A stretch of 37,170 bases of DNA from a virus. Position numbers and translations under genes: made by a program. How positions within the stretch are numbered: the first letter of the stretch is position 1; each line of letters begins with the position of its first letter. Of the stretch, positions 20,833 through 29,805 are shown piece by piece. Under the pieces are notes generated by a model, which had not been told where the DNA came from, did not search any database, and saw nothing but the letters and a program-made list of their open reading frames with translations. The stretch is from positions 1 through 37,170 of IMG/VR virus record IMGVR_UViG_3300007523_000029; one strand, written 5' to 3'.

Positions 20833-23800
20833 ATGAATATTCTTTTAGGCCGTAAAGGCAACCTAGCCCTGTTCGGGGGGGTTGACTATGCTGTCATCCT
20901 GGACACTGATCTAGATATGATTGTAGCCTCAGGTGAAGCTGACTCTCTAATTACTTTTGCTAAGTGGAGCGCCACCACAGAAGCCTTATCTCCTGGACAA
21001 GCTTACTTATGCTCTATGTCTATTGCATCTCAGAAAGAGACTGCCATCGTAGCCGCTTCTGGTAGCAGAATGTACGGGATTCCTGAAGGTGTCCGAAAAG
21101 AAGCATCTAAAGCTTTAGCATGGAGGAAAGACCACAACCGCGGCGGGACTCCAGTTGGCGTAAACAGCGCTCGCATTCTTGCCGCTGGTGGGCAAATTGG
21201 GATCAAGAAGATTCGCCATATTGCTAAGTATTTCCCTCGTCACGAAGTTGACAAAAAAGCAAAAGGCTATGAGCGCGGAGAAGATGGCTTCCCATCTAAT
21301 GGTCGTATTGCTTGGGCACTTTGGGGTGGGGATGCCGGGCAGAGATGGGCTTCTGCAATTGTAGAGCGTGAAGATAAAGATCTTGCAATAACTGCATCAA
21401 GCTCTAAGCCTGACCTGGATCCATTTAAGCTAGCTTACGAGTTAGAGGACGGCTACGGTCCAGAATTTATGGCACGCGTCCACATGGACGGCACTGGTAT
21501 TGACCGTCTATATAAAATTGAAGGCGATGGCGACGTTTGCGTCTGGGATGACGACCGTTGGGACAGCATGGGTAATCTTGGGTCTAACGTTTGGAGCTAT
21601 GATCAAGCCCTAGATGGCATGGTCCACGAAGTTGACTGTACCCACATTATGATTGACCCAAGCTCCGCTGTGTTCGTAGCTTCCAGGCTTGGTGCTGACG
21701 CTTACTCAAAAGTTTTGGTAGAAGACATAGAAAAAGAAGAGTCACGTCTTGCAGTATTTGGCATGCCAGAAGAAGACTGGGACATGATTACCCGAGTCAT
21801 GACAGCTGCGGGTACCACAGATTCTACTTCTAAAGCTGACGCTGATGGAGATGGAAAATTAGACACTAAATTTCTATCAGATAAAGCTGAAGGACAGCCC
21901 CGGGATTCCGGCGGGCAATTTGTATCTGTAGGCTCTCGTACTGTTGTAGGCGGCGACCTTGCGCGGGGCACCGGGACCATTACGGAAATAAACAGCGGCA
22001 CTGGCAAGGTTACAGTTAAGTTGGACAGTGGAAAAAGTATTCAAGTAGCCGCTAAGTTTACCGAGGCTGCAGAAAATGCTGACGGCCCCATGAGAGTACC
22101 AACTAGCGACTCCGCACCTCTGGATCTCTCAGGTATATTAGGGGAGCCTAGGACCCCACAAAAGAATAAAGGTGCTCAGCTTTCTGGCACAATGGCGCCT
22201 ATCTCCTCTAAAGACTTAAAAGATATTATGACCAACTGGGGTACCTGGGTCTCAAAGCAGCGTGCTAGTTACAAGTTGTTTGATGATAAAGACATCCCTA
22301 AGTCCGACAGGGGTAAGGGCATAACAGACATAGACCGAAAGTACATGAAGAAGCGTTACAACATGGACCTTTCCTCACATTCGATGACTGCAGCCGCTGA
22401 AAAAGAACAGAAATTGACTCCTGGAACTTCAGACATTTCTCCTAAGTATTTAGCATTCGTCTCGCCTGACGATCCCAGGGCTGTCATGGATGTTGTTGCA
22501 TTAGTTCCTGCCTCAAAAACTTCTACAGCACCTATTGCTTACAGGCGTGATGACGACAAGTGGATTGAAGATCCACAGGTTTTAGCTGATCTTCAATCCT
22601 CAGCTCCGCCACCCGTTGTGCCTTTGGAAGACGATGATCTAAACGACGTACTCCTTCAGCTTTCTGATATCAAGAAAAAGATAGATAAGTCAAAAGAAAA
22701 AGCTGAAGCAGTGACTGCTGCTGCAACTAAATTTCTAATATCCTTCTGGGAAGTCAGCCCTGAAGAAGTTCAAAGAGCGATTATCGCAGCCGGCGGTGTA
22801 GATCGGAATCGCGGTAATGCAGAGAGTCTTAGACGCTACTGGACAAAAGGTAAGGGTGCTCTTAAGATCCGCTGGGGTACTCCCGGCGACTGGACCCGCT
22901 GCGTGCGGAATCTCTCCAAGTACATGGGCCCACGCGCGAAAGGCTATTGCCAACTTCGCCACAAGGAAGCCACTGGAGTATACACTGGCAGCAAGCTCAA
23001 CCCTGGTAACAATAAAGGTCGGGTAGCCTCCATATCGTCCATGTTTGCTTCTGAGCAGGAATTTGATTCCGTAATACTAGAGAGAACAAAACTAGCAGCC
23101 AGAGCATCAGATGCTAAGCAAAAAGTTAGTTTGATTGCGTCAGTAGTCCCTTTACAGGAGGGTGCAAGATTCTACATACCAATGCTTATACCTGAAGAGC
23201 GAGAGTCTGGCGACGGTCGAAAGTTCCTAAAGGGTGCGTTAACCATTCGCGACCTTCCAGTACCCCTGTTGTGGCAGATTAAAACTGGTGCTGGACACAA
23301 TGGATCCGTAGTCGTAGGTCGCATTGACACCATAGAACGTGTTGCTGGAGGCCTTGGAGATGCATACGGGGTATTTGACAATGGACCGTACGGCCGAGAG
23401 GCTCAAAGATTAGTAGAAAATGGCTTCTTAAGCGGAGTTTCTGTAGATCTAGACCAGTTTGAGGCCAAAGAGGATAAGAAGCCTGAACCTTCAAGTTTGG
23501 AGAACGCAGAGGACTCTGAAGACGTAATCGGAAAAGATAAGCTCACTATAAATAAGGCCAGAGTAATGGCTGCTACAATTGTAGCTAAGCCTGCATTCCA
23601 GGAATGCACTATTACTATTCAAAAAATGGGGGAGCAGGAGACAGGTATGAACGCATCAGCAGACGGCATCTACGAAGAGTGCATCGATGGCCTCTGTGAC
23701 CTAGAGCCAATCATGGCTTCAGGCTACTTAGAATCCGAAATCCCAATGACTCCACCAACCGATTGGTTCACTAATCCAAATCTTACCGGTCCTACGCCAC

Positions 23801-25458
23801 TAACTGTCGACAAGGATGGTCGTGTATACGGCCACATTGCCGCATGGAATGTCAGCCACATCGGGCTGCCGCGCTCAACTAAGCCTCCTCGCTCTCGTAG
23901 CAAGTACGCATACTTTAACACTGGAGTAATCCATACTGCAGACGGTACTGACGCCACTGTGGGTCAGCTGACTCTTGCTGGCGGTCACGCTCCCTTGTAT
24001 GCAAGTGCTGCTGATGCAGCTAAGCACTACGACGACACTGCCTCTGCTATTGCAGATGTTCACGCTGGCGAGGACCAGTTTGGTATCTGGGTCTCAGGTT
24101 GCTTGCGTCCAGGCGCGGATGAGATGCAGATTCGTGCACTTCGCGCATCCGCTCCATCTGGAGATTGGCGTCCAATTGAAGGCTCATTAGAGTTAGTTGC
24201 TGTCTGCCAGGTAAATGTACCAGGCTTCCCAACTGCTCGTGCAATGATCGCAGGCGGAAAGATGTTGGCATTAGTTGCCGCTGGAGCTAGCCACATGGCT
24301 GTCCTAAAGAGCAGAGCAGTCAGAGAATTTGCCAGTAAGGCAGATTTGTTTAATCAGTTGGCCGCAACTGCTCCAGGTCTAAGAGTCCGTGTCAGGGAAG
24401 CAAAAAAGTCACTACGTGAGGCAAACCTAGAAGGCTTAGTGGCCTCTGCTGCAGTCATGAGGGAGAGGGCATTAACTGCAGCTGCTGTAGCTGAATTAGC
24501 TAAAATCTCTGTAGATGACAGAATGATCTTAGCGAAAAAGGGCCATGCAATGCCTGACGGTGCGTATCCAATACGCGATGAGGAAGACCTTAAGAATGCC
24601 ATTCAGGCCTATGGTCGTGCAAAAGCATCTGAACGGGCAGCTGTACGAAGGTTCATTATTAAGCGTGCCAGATCCCTAAAGAAATACGACTTAATCCCTC
24701 AGTATTGGAAAAATGCAGATTCGATGGCTGCCGAGGCAAGACTACTTACCATGAGATCATCAATAACTGCGGCTGCATCGGAATTTGCTGACACCCCAAA
24801 AGGCGAAATCTCTGACGAAGAACTAGAGAAGCTAAAAGACGCTAAATCTGAAGCTGACAAGGAGACTGAAGAAGAGATTCAAATAGCTGAAGACATTAAG
24901 TCTGGTAAGACTACTGCCAAGGAAGTATACGACGAAGACGGAAAGTCTAAGTACATTTCTGGAGTTAACCAACCACGCGACGCAAAAGGTAAATACCGCA
25001 AGGTTCTAGCTCGCCTAAAGCAGGATCTTGGTGTTGCAGGTCTCTCGAAAGCTCTCCTAAAGGCCCAAGAGGCCGAAGGTTTAGACTTTGCTGGCAACTA
25101 TAAAGCTTCAACTGATGCAAGCAGTGACCTAATTAGCATGATTGACAGGCTAGACAGTAATGCCCTCAATCCGGAAGCCTTAGAAAATGTTCGGCTTACT
25201 GCTGCAGAGTTAGGCAAGACAATTGCCAACCTGCCCTTGCCATTCGGGAAGGACGCGGAGAAGCTAAAGTTTAGCGATTTACCAGTTGGGCTCAAGAACC
25301 TCATCGATCAGATGATTACTCGAGTCGAAGCTAAGATCGGTAAAAAGGATGCAGATATTGCTACGCAAAGTCTGAGATCCTACATGTCTGGAGCAGATGT
25401 CTACTCTCAGAGCGAAGTTCAATCTGAGATGAGTAAGCTGCTTCGACTCCTTACCTAA
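20833..25458 (+). CDS. Giant polyprotein containing the prohead protease (1541 aa)
   Basis: Order of parts. Residues about 80-180: module with GIPEGVRKEASKALAWRK, HEVDKKAKGY and SNGRIAWALWGGD, known from actinophage head proteins. 336-344: calcium-loop-like DADGDGKLD, followed by the tag QPRDSGGQFVSVG. About 625-730: a DRNRGNAESLRRYW, WGTPGDWTRCV and YMGPRAKGYC module. About 765-940: HK97-type prohead serine protease with His822 (GAGHNGSVVVGRID) and Ser870 (SGVSVDLD). About 975-1140: the NPNLTGPTPLTV...GRVYGHIAAW domain often attached to such proteases. About 1234-1290: MPDGAYPIRDEEDLKNAI with RRFIIKRAR. The C-terminus (1340-1541) has QPRDAKGKY and is helical. Hydrophobic-TAAA motifs lie at or near several module borders (186, 518, 627, 1214, 1311), suggesting self-processing. 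The protease matures the capsid encoded next door. Confidence 0.85.
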   Translation: MNILLGRKGNLALFGGVDYAVILDTDLDMIVASGEADSLITFAKWSATTEALSPGQAYLCSMSIASQKETAIVAASGSRMYGIPEGVRKEASKALAWRKDHNRGGTPVGVNSARILAAGGQIGIKKIRHIAKYFPRHEVDKKAKGYERGEDGFPSNGRIAWALWGGDAGQRWASAIVEREDKDLAITASSSKPDLDPFKLAYELEDGYGPEFMARVHMDGTGIDRLYKIEGDGDVCVWDDDRWDSMGNLGSNVWSYDQALDGMVHEVDCTHIMIDPSSAVFVASRLGADAYSKVLVEDIEKEESRLAVFGMPEEDWDMITRVMTAAGTTDSTSKADADGDGKLDTKFLSDKAEGQPRDSGGQFVSVGSRTVVGGDLARGTGTITEINSGTGKVTVKLDSGKSIQVAAKFTEAAENADGPMRVPTSDSAPLDLSGILGEPRTPQKNKGAQLSGTMAPISSKDLKDIMTNWGTWVSKQRASYKLFDDKDIPKSDRGKGITDIDRKYMKKRYNMDLSSHSMTAAAEKEQKLTPGTSDISPKYLAFVSPDDPRAVMDVVALVPASKTSTAPIAYRRDDDKWIEDPQVLADLQSSAPPPVVPLEDDDLNDVLLQLSDIKKKIDKSKEKAEAVTAAATKFLISFWEVSPEEVQRAIIAAGGVDRNRGNAESLRRYWTKGKGALKIRWGTPGDWTRCVRNLSKYMGPRAKGYCQLRHKEATGVYTGSKLNPGNNKGRVASISSMFASEQEFDSVILERTKLAARASDAKQKVSLIASVVPLQEGARFYIPMLIPEERESGDGRKFLKGALTIRDLPVPLLWQIKTGAGHNGSVVVGRIDTIERVAGGLGDAYGVFDNGPYGREAQRLVENGFLSGVSVDLDQFEAKEDKKPEPSSLENAEDSEDVIGKDKLTINKARVMAATIVAKPAFQECTITIQKMGEQETGMNASADGIYEECIDGLCDLEPIMASGYLESEIPMTPPTDWFTNPNLTGPTPLTVDKDGRVYGHIAAWNVSHIGLPRSTKPPRSRSKYAYFNTGVIHTADGTDATVGQLTLAGGHAPLYASAADAAKHYDDTASAIADVHAGEDQFGIWVSGCLRPGADEMQIRALRASAPSGDWRPIEGSLELVAVCQVNVPGFPTARAMIAGGKMLALVAAGASHMAVLKSRAVREFASKADLFNQLAATAPGLRVRVREAKKSLREANLEGLVASAAVMRERALTAAAVAELAKISVDDRMILAKKGHAMPDGAYPIRDEEDLKNAIQAYGRAKASERAAVRRFIIKRARSLKKYDLIPQYWKNADSMAAEARLLTMRSSITAAASEFADTPKGEISDEELEKLKDAKSEADKETEEEIQIAEDIKSGKTTAKEVYDEDGKSKYISGVNQPRDAKGKYRKVLARLKQDLGVAGLSKALLKAQEAEGLDFAGNYKASTDASSDLISMIDRLDSNALNPEALENVRLTAAELGKTIANLPLPFGKDAEKLKFSDLPVGLKNLIDQMITRVEAKIGKKDADIATQSLRSYMSGADVYSQSEVQSEMSKLLRLLT

Positions 25459-25577
25459 AAAGTAAGGTAAAATTATCCCTAGGTGGAGCGCCTTGTAGCC
25501 TCGTGCAATAAGTCCCTCAACCTTGACTGTAATGAAGGGTGAAATACACCCGAAACTAACTGGCCTTAGGAGGTACA
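25449..25577 (+). promoter_or_regulatory. Leader of the major capsid gene
   Basis: Holds a CCTTAC/GTAAGG hairpin (25449-25467) without T-run, a GGGTG/CACCC hairpin (25537-25551), and a weak TTGACT (25523) with TACACC at 16-bp spacing. A very good AGGAGG (25568-25573) before GTG 25578 points to strong translation of the capsid protein. Confidence 0.45.
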
Positions 25578-27632
25578 GTGTACGACCAAATTAAAACTCA
25601 GCTGGATTCACTCGCTGAGCTAGGTGACGAACAAGTCGCCGAGCTTCAGAGTGACATCATCGCGCAGTTTGAAGCGGTTGAAGCTGAAGAACCAACTCCT
25701 GAAACAGTTGATGCTATGACGTCACTAGCTGACTCTCTAGACATGGTACGCGGAGAACTTTCAAACCGCGAAGCACAGGCTGCAGAACTTGCGACCCAAG
25801 CTGCTGAAGCTACTGCCCGTGTTAAGGGTATGGCTCAGGACGATGGAGAGGAAATGGCTATGACCGAAGACGACCCTATGGTAGAGGATGCCCCAGTAGA
25901 TGAGGTTCCTATGCCGGAGGCAGAAGTAGAAGAAGAAACACCAGTCGAAGAAGAAAAAGATGAGATGGAAGATGAGATGTCAATTCAGGCATCCGCTTCT
26001 GACGAAATCGCTTCTGAAGAAACCGTTTCTGAGGCTACCATCGTGCCAGAGGCTGCTGTAGAGCTATCTACAGAAGAAGTCGTCGAAGTAGTCGAGATCC
26101 CTGCTGCAGAAGCAGCTACCGAAGAGGTAGTTGTTGCCGCTGGCGAGGAAATCGTTGCTGAAACTTCAGTCGAGACTGAGGTAGTCGCAGAGGCTGCCAC
26201 GGACGCCACAACCGAAGCATCAACCGATCAGGAAATTGATTCTGAACTATCAACCACAACTGAAGAAGCAATCGAGCTTTCTTCAGGCGAAACTATTGAA
26301 ACATCAACAGCTCTTGTAGAAGAGCAGAAGGAGCAGGCAGTGACCGCTGCAGCTGAACAGCCTTTCGAGGCCCCAGCCGACCGTCAACCTGTAGTTCAGG
26401 AATCTCTAGCACCTGTAGTAGCAATTACTGCTGGCGCTGACATCCCTGGTTACACCGCGGGAAGCACCATTAACGACATGTCTGAGCTATCTCAGGCCAT
26501 GGAAAAGAGACTTCACTCTCTTCGCCGTGTAAACGGTGGCGACGGAGAGCAGCACATTGTTGCGTCTTTCTCGACCACATACGCTGAGGATCGCTTCCTT
26601 GGTACTGACGCTGAGGCAAACTCGGCCAAGATTGAGGCACTATCAGCCCAGGCACTTGTTGCTTCTGGTGGACATGGTGCTCCAGTTGAGACCAAGTATG
26701 ACATCTTCGGCCTAGGTTCAACCACTGTACGTCCAGTACGTGACTCACTTCCAAAGTTCCAGGCAGACCGTGGCGGTATCCGCTTCGTAACTGCTCCTAG
26801 CTTTGCATCGGGTGACTACGCTGACGCTGTTGGTGTATGGACTGCTGCTGTTGACGCTGTCCCCGATGGCGCAACAAAGGAGAGCCTAACGGTTGTTGCT
26901 GCTGCAGAAAACACCGCAGTAACTGACGCTGTAACACTACAGCTACAGTTCGGTAACCTAATGACCCGTGCGTACCCAGAGTTGATTGCTCGTCACAACG
27001 AGTTAGCTCTAGTTGCACACGCTCGTGCAGGTGAAGTTGACCTACTAACCAAGATTGCTGCAGCATCAACTGCAGTTACTTCCGGAACCATCCTTGGTTT
27101 TGGTCGCGACTTCTTGGTATCAGTACGTAAGGCAGCTGTTGCTTACCGTTCACGTCACCGCATTGCTCAGACCACTACGCTAAAGGCACTTATACCTGAC
27201 TGGGTATTTGACGCTATGGCATCTGACCTTGCAATCTCTATGCCTGGAGACAGCAGCATTGCTGTTGGCCGTGCAGAGATCGAAGGCTACCTATCTGGTT
27301 CAAACGTAACTCTAGTCGGTTCACCTGACATGACTTACTTTGGTGCTCAGGGTGCAGCTGCACTTCTTGAGTTCCCAGATAGCTTCGACTGGTTCCTATT
27401 CGCTGAAGGAACATTCTTGTTCCTAGACGGTGGATCGCTGGACCTAGGTATTATCCGTGACTCGTCACTAGTTGGAACCAACGATTACAAGATGTTCGTT
27501 GAGACCTTCGAGGGCGTTGCCAAGGTTGGTATCGAATCTCTAAAGATCACTCAGACCGTTAACATTAACGGTTCGGCTGCTGCATTGCGCGATACCCTAG
27601 GTTCCGTTGTGGCAACAACCATCGAGCTCTAA
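25578..27632 (+). CDS. Major capsid protein with acidic scaffold-like N-terminal domain (684 aa)
   Basis: GTG start behind AGGAGG. Residues about 1-80 are helical and charged, and 85-260 are extremely rich in Glu, Val, Ala, Thr and Ser with almost no basic residue, like a scaffolding (delta) domain removed during maturation. QAVTAAAEQP at 254-262 lies exactly at the change to the folded part and is a candidate cleavage site for the neighbouring protease. From about 285 (GADIPGYTAG) to the end the sequence follows an HK97-fold capsid protein as found in actinophages. It includes FGLGSTTVRPVRDSLPKFQ and a C-terminal GVAKVGIESLKITQTVNING. The processed form would be near 420 residues, a normal size. 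Forms the head shell. Confidence 0.88.
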   Translation: MYDQIKTQLDSLAELGDEQVAELQSDIIAQFEAVEAEEPTPETVDAMTSLADSLDMVRGELSNREAQAAELATQAAEATARVKGMAQDDGEEMAMTEDDPMVEDAPVDEVPMPEAEVEEETPVEEEKDEMEDEMSIQASASDEIASEETVSEATIVPEAAVELSTEEVVEVVEIPAAEAATEEVVVAAGEEIVAETSVETEVVAEAATDATTEASTDQEIDSELSTTTEEAIELSSGETIETSTALVEEQKEQAVTAAAEQPFEAPADRQPVVQESLAPVVAITAGADIPGYTAGSTINDMSELSQAMEKRLHSLRRVNGGDGEQHIVASFSTTYAEDRFLGTDAEANSAKIEALSAQALVASGGHGAPVETKYDIFGLGSTTVRPVRDSLPKFQADRGGIRFVTAPSFASGDYADAVGVWTAAVDAVPDGATKESLTVVAAAENTAVTDAVTLQLQFGNLMTRAYPELIARHNELALVAHARAGEVDLLTKIAAASTAVTSGTILGFGRDFLVSVRKAAVAYRSRHRIAQTTTLKALIPDWVFDAMASDLAISMPGDSSIAVGRAEIEGYLSGSNVTLVGSPDMTYFGAQGAAALLEFPDSFDWFLFAEGTFLFLDGGSLDLGIIRDSSLVGTNDYKMFVETFEGVAKVGIESLKITQTVNINGSAAALRDTLGSVVATTIEL

Positions 27633-27650
27633 ATATAAGTAAATAGGGCG

Positions 27651-27676
27651 GCTCCCCGGGCTTCGGCTCGGGGGGC
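27651..27676 (+). terminator. UUCG-capped hairpin after the capsid gene
   Basis: GCTCCCCGGGC-TTCG-GCTCGGGGGGC: an 11-bp stem with two G-T pairs closed by a C(UUCG)G tetraloop, which is exceptionally stable. There is no T-run, so it is more likely a 3-prime RNA stabiliser or a partial terminator that keeps capsid mRNA more abundant than the tail genes. Confidence 0.65.
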
Positions 27677-27713
27677 TCCCACCCCCTAAATAATTTTAAA
27701 TTAAGGATTTTAA

Positions 27714-28577
27714 ATGGCTTTCTCAAAGACAGGCGTAGTATCGGCACCCGCAATCGTGCCATCCGCCTTTGGTCTACTTGCTGTTGTTAAGCCAGAGAAC
27801 GCTCCAGGAGAGGACCAGTGGGTCCGAGGTTTTGCCCAAGAATGGGAAACCACCGTGCAGGAGCTCAAAAACTGGGATGACACAGACAATACTAACGGAT
27901 CTGTAGTTACTGGCGGAGTCGTCAATTACTACGATGACATCAAGCCCTTCTTCATTGAATTGACCGAGACACGCTCGGGACTAAGTTTTAACGCTATTGA
28001 CCGAATTGCTCGGCTATCTCGTCAGATTGTAGGCATGAGCCAGAAGTCTATAGAAACAGAACTTTGGGACGGTGTGGTTCGAAAAGGCGAGAGTCACGAC
28101 AATAAAGCCCTATCTGATGCTGGAACTACTTTGGTTAACAGCGGAACCGCTCTTGGTGCCACACTTGCGCTTGCTGAGCTAGAGCGCTCAATTGCAGTCG
28201 CATCAGACGCAGGCGAGACTGGGGTAATCCACATGACTAGCGATGTAGCTTCACTTCTAAATACTAGGTTAGAGAAGTCAAAAGACGGAACTCTTGTCAC
28301 TAGGATTGGCACCCCCGTAATTGTGGGCGCTGGCTATTCAGGTAATGGCCCAACAGGTGCAACTGGTGCTGCTGCATCAGGCACCAACAAATGGATTTAT
28401 GGCACAGGCGCTGTCAAGGTATACCTTGGTGACGTTGATGTCGTAAACGACAATCTAGCGCAAGCTTATGACGTGTCGGGCAACAAAAATGACATGCGTA
28501 TCAAGGCAATTCGCCCAGCGGCGGTTTACTTTGACACATCCATCCACCTCGCTGTTCGAGTCGATCTAACAGCTTAA
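27714..28577 (+). CDS. Second capsid-like head protein (287 aa)
   Basis: ATG behind AAGGA. The sequence course resembles an HK97-fold shell protein. It has a long spine-like helical region (AIDRIARLSRQIVGMSQKSI, res 98-117), then a domain with TLVTRIGTPVIVGAGYSGNG and a glycine/alanine-rich loop. The C-terminus IRPAAVYFDTSIHLAVRVDL is typical of phage capsid A/P-domain ends. It may be a minor capsid subunit, for example a pentamer protein, or a decoration protein. Position between the main capsid gene and the tail tube gene supports a head role. Not a copy of the main capsid protein at sequence level. Confidence 0.55.
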   Translation: MAFSKTGVVSAPAIVPSAFGLLAVVKPENAPGEDQWVRGFAQEWETTVQELKNWDDTDNTNGSVVTGGVVNYYDDIKPFFIELTETRSGLSFNAIDRIARLSRQIVGMSQKSIETELWDGVVRKGESHDNKALSDAGTTLVNSGTALGATLALAELERSIAVASDAGETGVIHMTSDVASLLNTRLEKSKDGTLVTRIGTPVIVGAGYSGNGPTGATGAAASGTNKWIYGTGAVKVYLGDVDVVNDNLAQAYDVSGNKNDMRIKAIRPAAVYFDTSIHLAVRVDLTA

Positions 28578-28600
28578 TCAAGAAATAAGGAGAATAGCTT

Positions 28601-29722
28601 ATGGCTACTCAAGAATATGCAGCCAGCATTCAGGGTGTGTCAATCCGTGTCACACGCCTAGATGCTGCTGGGAACCTTATGACTGGCGATCAGGACAGCT
28701 ACACTACCTCCGCCTTCATGAGAGTCTCTTTTACCCCCGAGTACGAAGAGGGCGACGAGATCACTGAAAAGGGCGCTAACGGCGTTATTTGCGTGACCTA
28801 CAAGGCCCCGGACACTCTAAAGCGAATCACTATGGAACTTGCTATCTGCGAGCCGGACCCAGAGCTTTCGGCTCTGATCTCTGGTGGACTACTATTGCGC
28901 AAGAACCTAGGCACCCTATCAGACCCAAACAACAAGTCAATCGGTTGGGCCGCTCCTGGTGTTGGTGACGACCCAGCTGGAAACGGTGTCTCCATCGAAG
29001 CTTGGTCCCACGCAGTTAAAGATGGAAAGCGCGCGGCGACTCTTCCTTACTTCTACTGGGTGTTCCCATACGTCAAGATGCGTCAGTCTGGAGACCGTGT
29101 TATTGAAAACGGTCTAATGGCTAACACCTTCGAAGGCTACGGTCTAGGAAATGCTAACTTCAAGTCAGGTATCGACGGCCGCTGGGAGTTCCCAGTTGCT
29201 GCAGAGCGTCCATACGCTTATGCACGTTCTGACTGGGCGCCAACTGGACTAAATGGCTTCTACAGCTGGACTGACAATGCCACTGATCAGAGAGTGTTCA
29301 CCTCGAATACTGCTCTCTCACCAAGCATCATCACAGTTGACAGCTATAGTGCAAATGTTGCCGCCACTACTGCAACCCTGACCTTTAGCGCTCCTCCTCT
29401 ACTAGAGGTTGGCGACGTTATCTCGGTTCAGAATGTTGGATCTCTGTTTAATGGTAGCAAGACTATATCTGCTCGCAACGTAAATGACAATACGATTGAC
29501 TTCGTTAACGCATCAATCACTCAAGACATCGCAAGCACTACTATTGTGTCTCGTAATGCTCGCGTGACTGTCGTCAACTCCGGAGCTGAAAGCTTCCCAG
29601 CCCCAGTTGCGACTACTAGCATCTTGACTGGCGGAGACGATTATAACGTTCCAGGAAGCGCTAGCTACAACGCTGACTATGGGATCGATAACATAATCTC
29701 ATCAAACGAGAACCCTAGCTAA
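28601..29722 (+). CDS. Major tail protein (tail tube, 373 aa)
   Basis: ATG behind AAGGAG. Residues 1-215 follow the tail tube protein pattern of long-tailed actinophages: an N-terminal ASIQGVSIRVTRLDAAGN, a beta-rich middle (FTPEYEEGDEITEKGANG) and PYFYWVFPYVKMRQSGDRVIENGLMANTFEGYG. Residues about 240-345 form an extra beta domain (ITVDSYSANVAATTATLTF and ISVQNVGSLFNGSKTI), probably exposed on the tail surface. It would polymerise into the tube through which DNA passes. It is unusual in lying before the head-tail connector genes. A strong hairpin follows. Confidence 0.75.
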   Translation: MATQEYAASIQGVSIRVTRLDAAGNLMTGDQDSYTTSAFMRVSFTPEYEEGDEITEKGANGVICVTYKAPDTLKRITMELAICEPDPELSALISGGLLLRKNLGTLSDPNNKSIGWAAPGVGDDPAGNGVSIEAWSHAVKDGKRAATLPYFYWVFPYVKMRQSGDRVIENGLMANTFEGYGLGNANFKSGIDGRWEFPVAAERPYAYARSDWAPTGLNGFYSWTDNATDQRVFTSNTALSPSIITVDSYSANVAATTATLTFSAPPLLEVGDVISVQNVGSLFNGSKTISARNVNDNTIDFVNASITQDIASTTIVSRNARVTVVNSGAESFPAPVATTSILTGGDDYNVPGSASYNADYGIDNIISSNENPS

Positions 29723-29736
29723 CAACAATTAACAAG

Positions 29737-29780
29737 AACGGGTGGCAGCTTGAGCAAATTAGCTTAGGCTACCACCCGTT
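29737..29780 (+). terminator. Hairpin after the tail tube gene
   Basis: Perfect 9-bp inverted repeat AACGGGTGG/CCACCCGTT around a 26-base loop. There is only a weak T-rich tail (TTAAACTTTATC), so a partial terminator or mRNA-stability element. Confidence 0.6.
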
Positions 29781-29805
29781 AAACTTTATCTAAGAGGTAA
29801 TTAAT

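Noticed and set aside
26797-27069. Minus-strand Gln-rich ORF in the capsid gene
   Set aside because: Glutamine runs are the antisense of repeated GCT/CTG codons in an Ala-rich protein.
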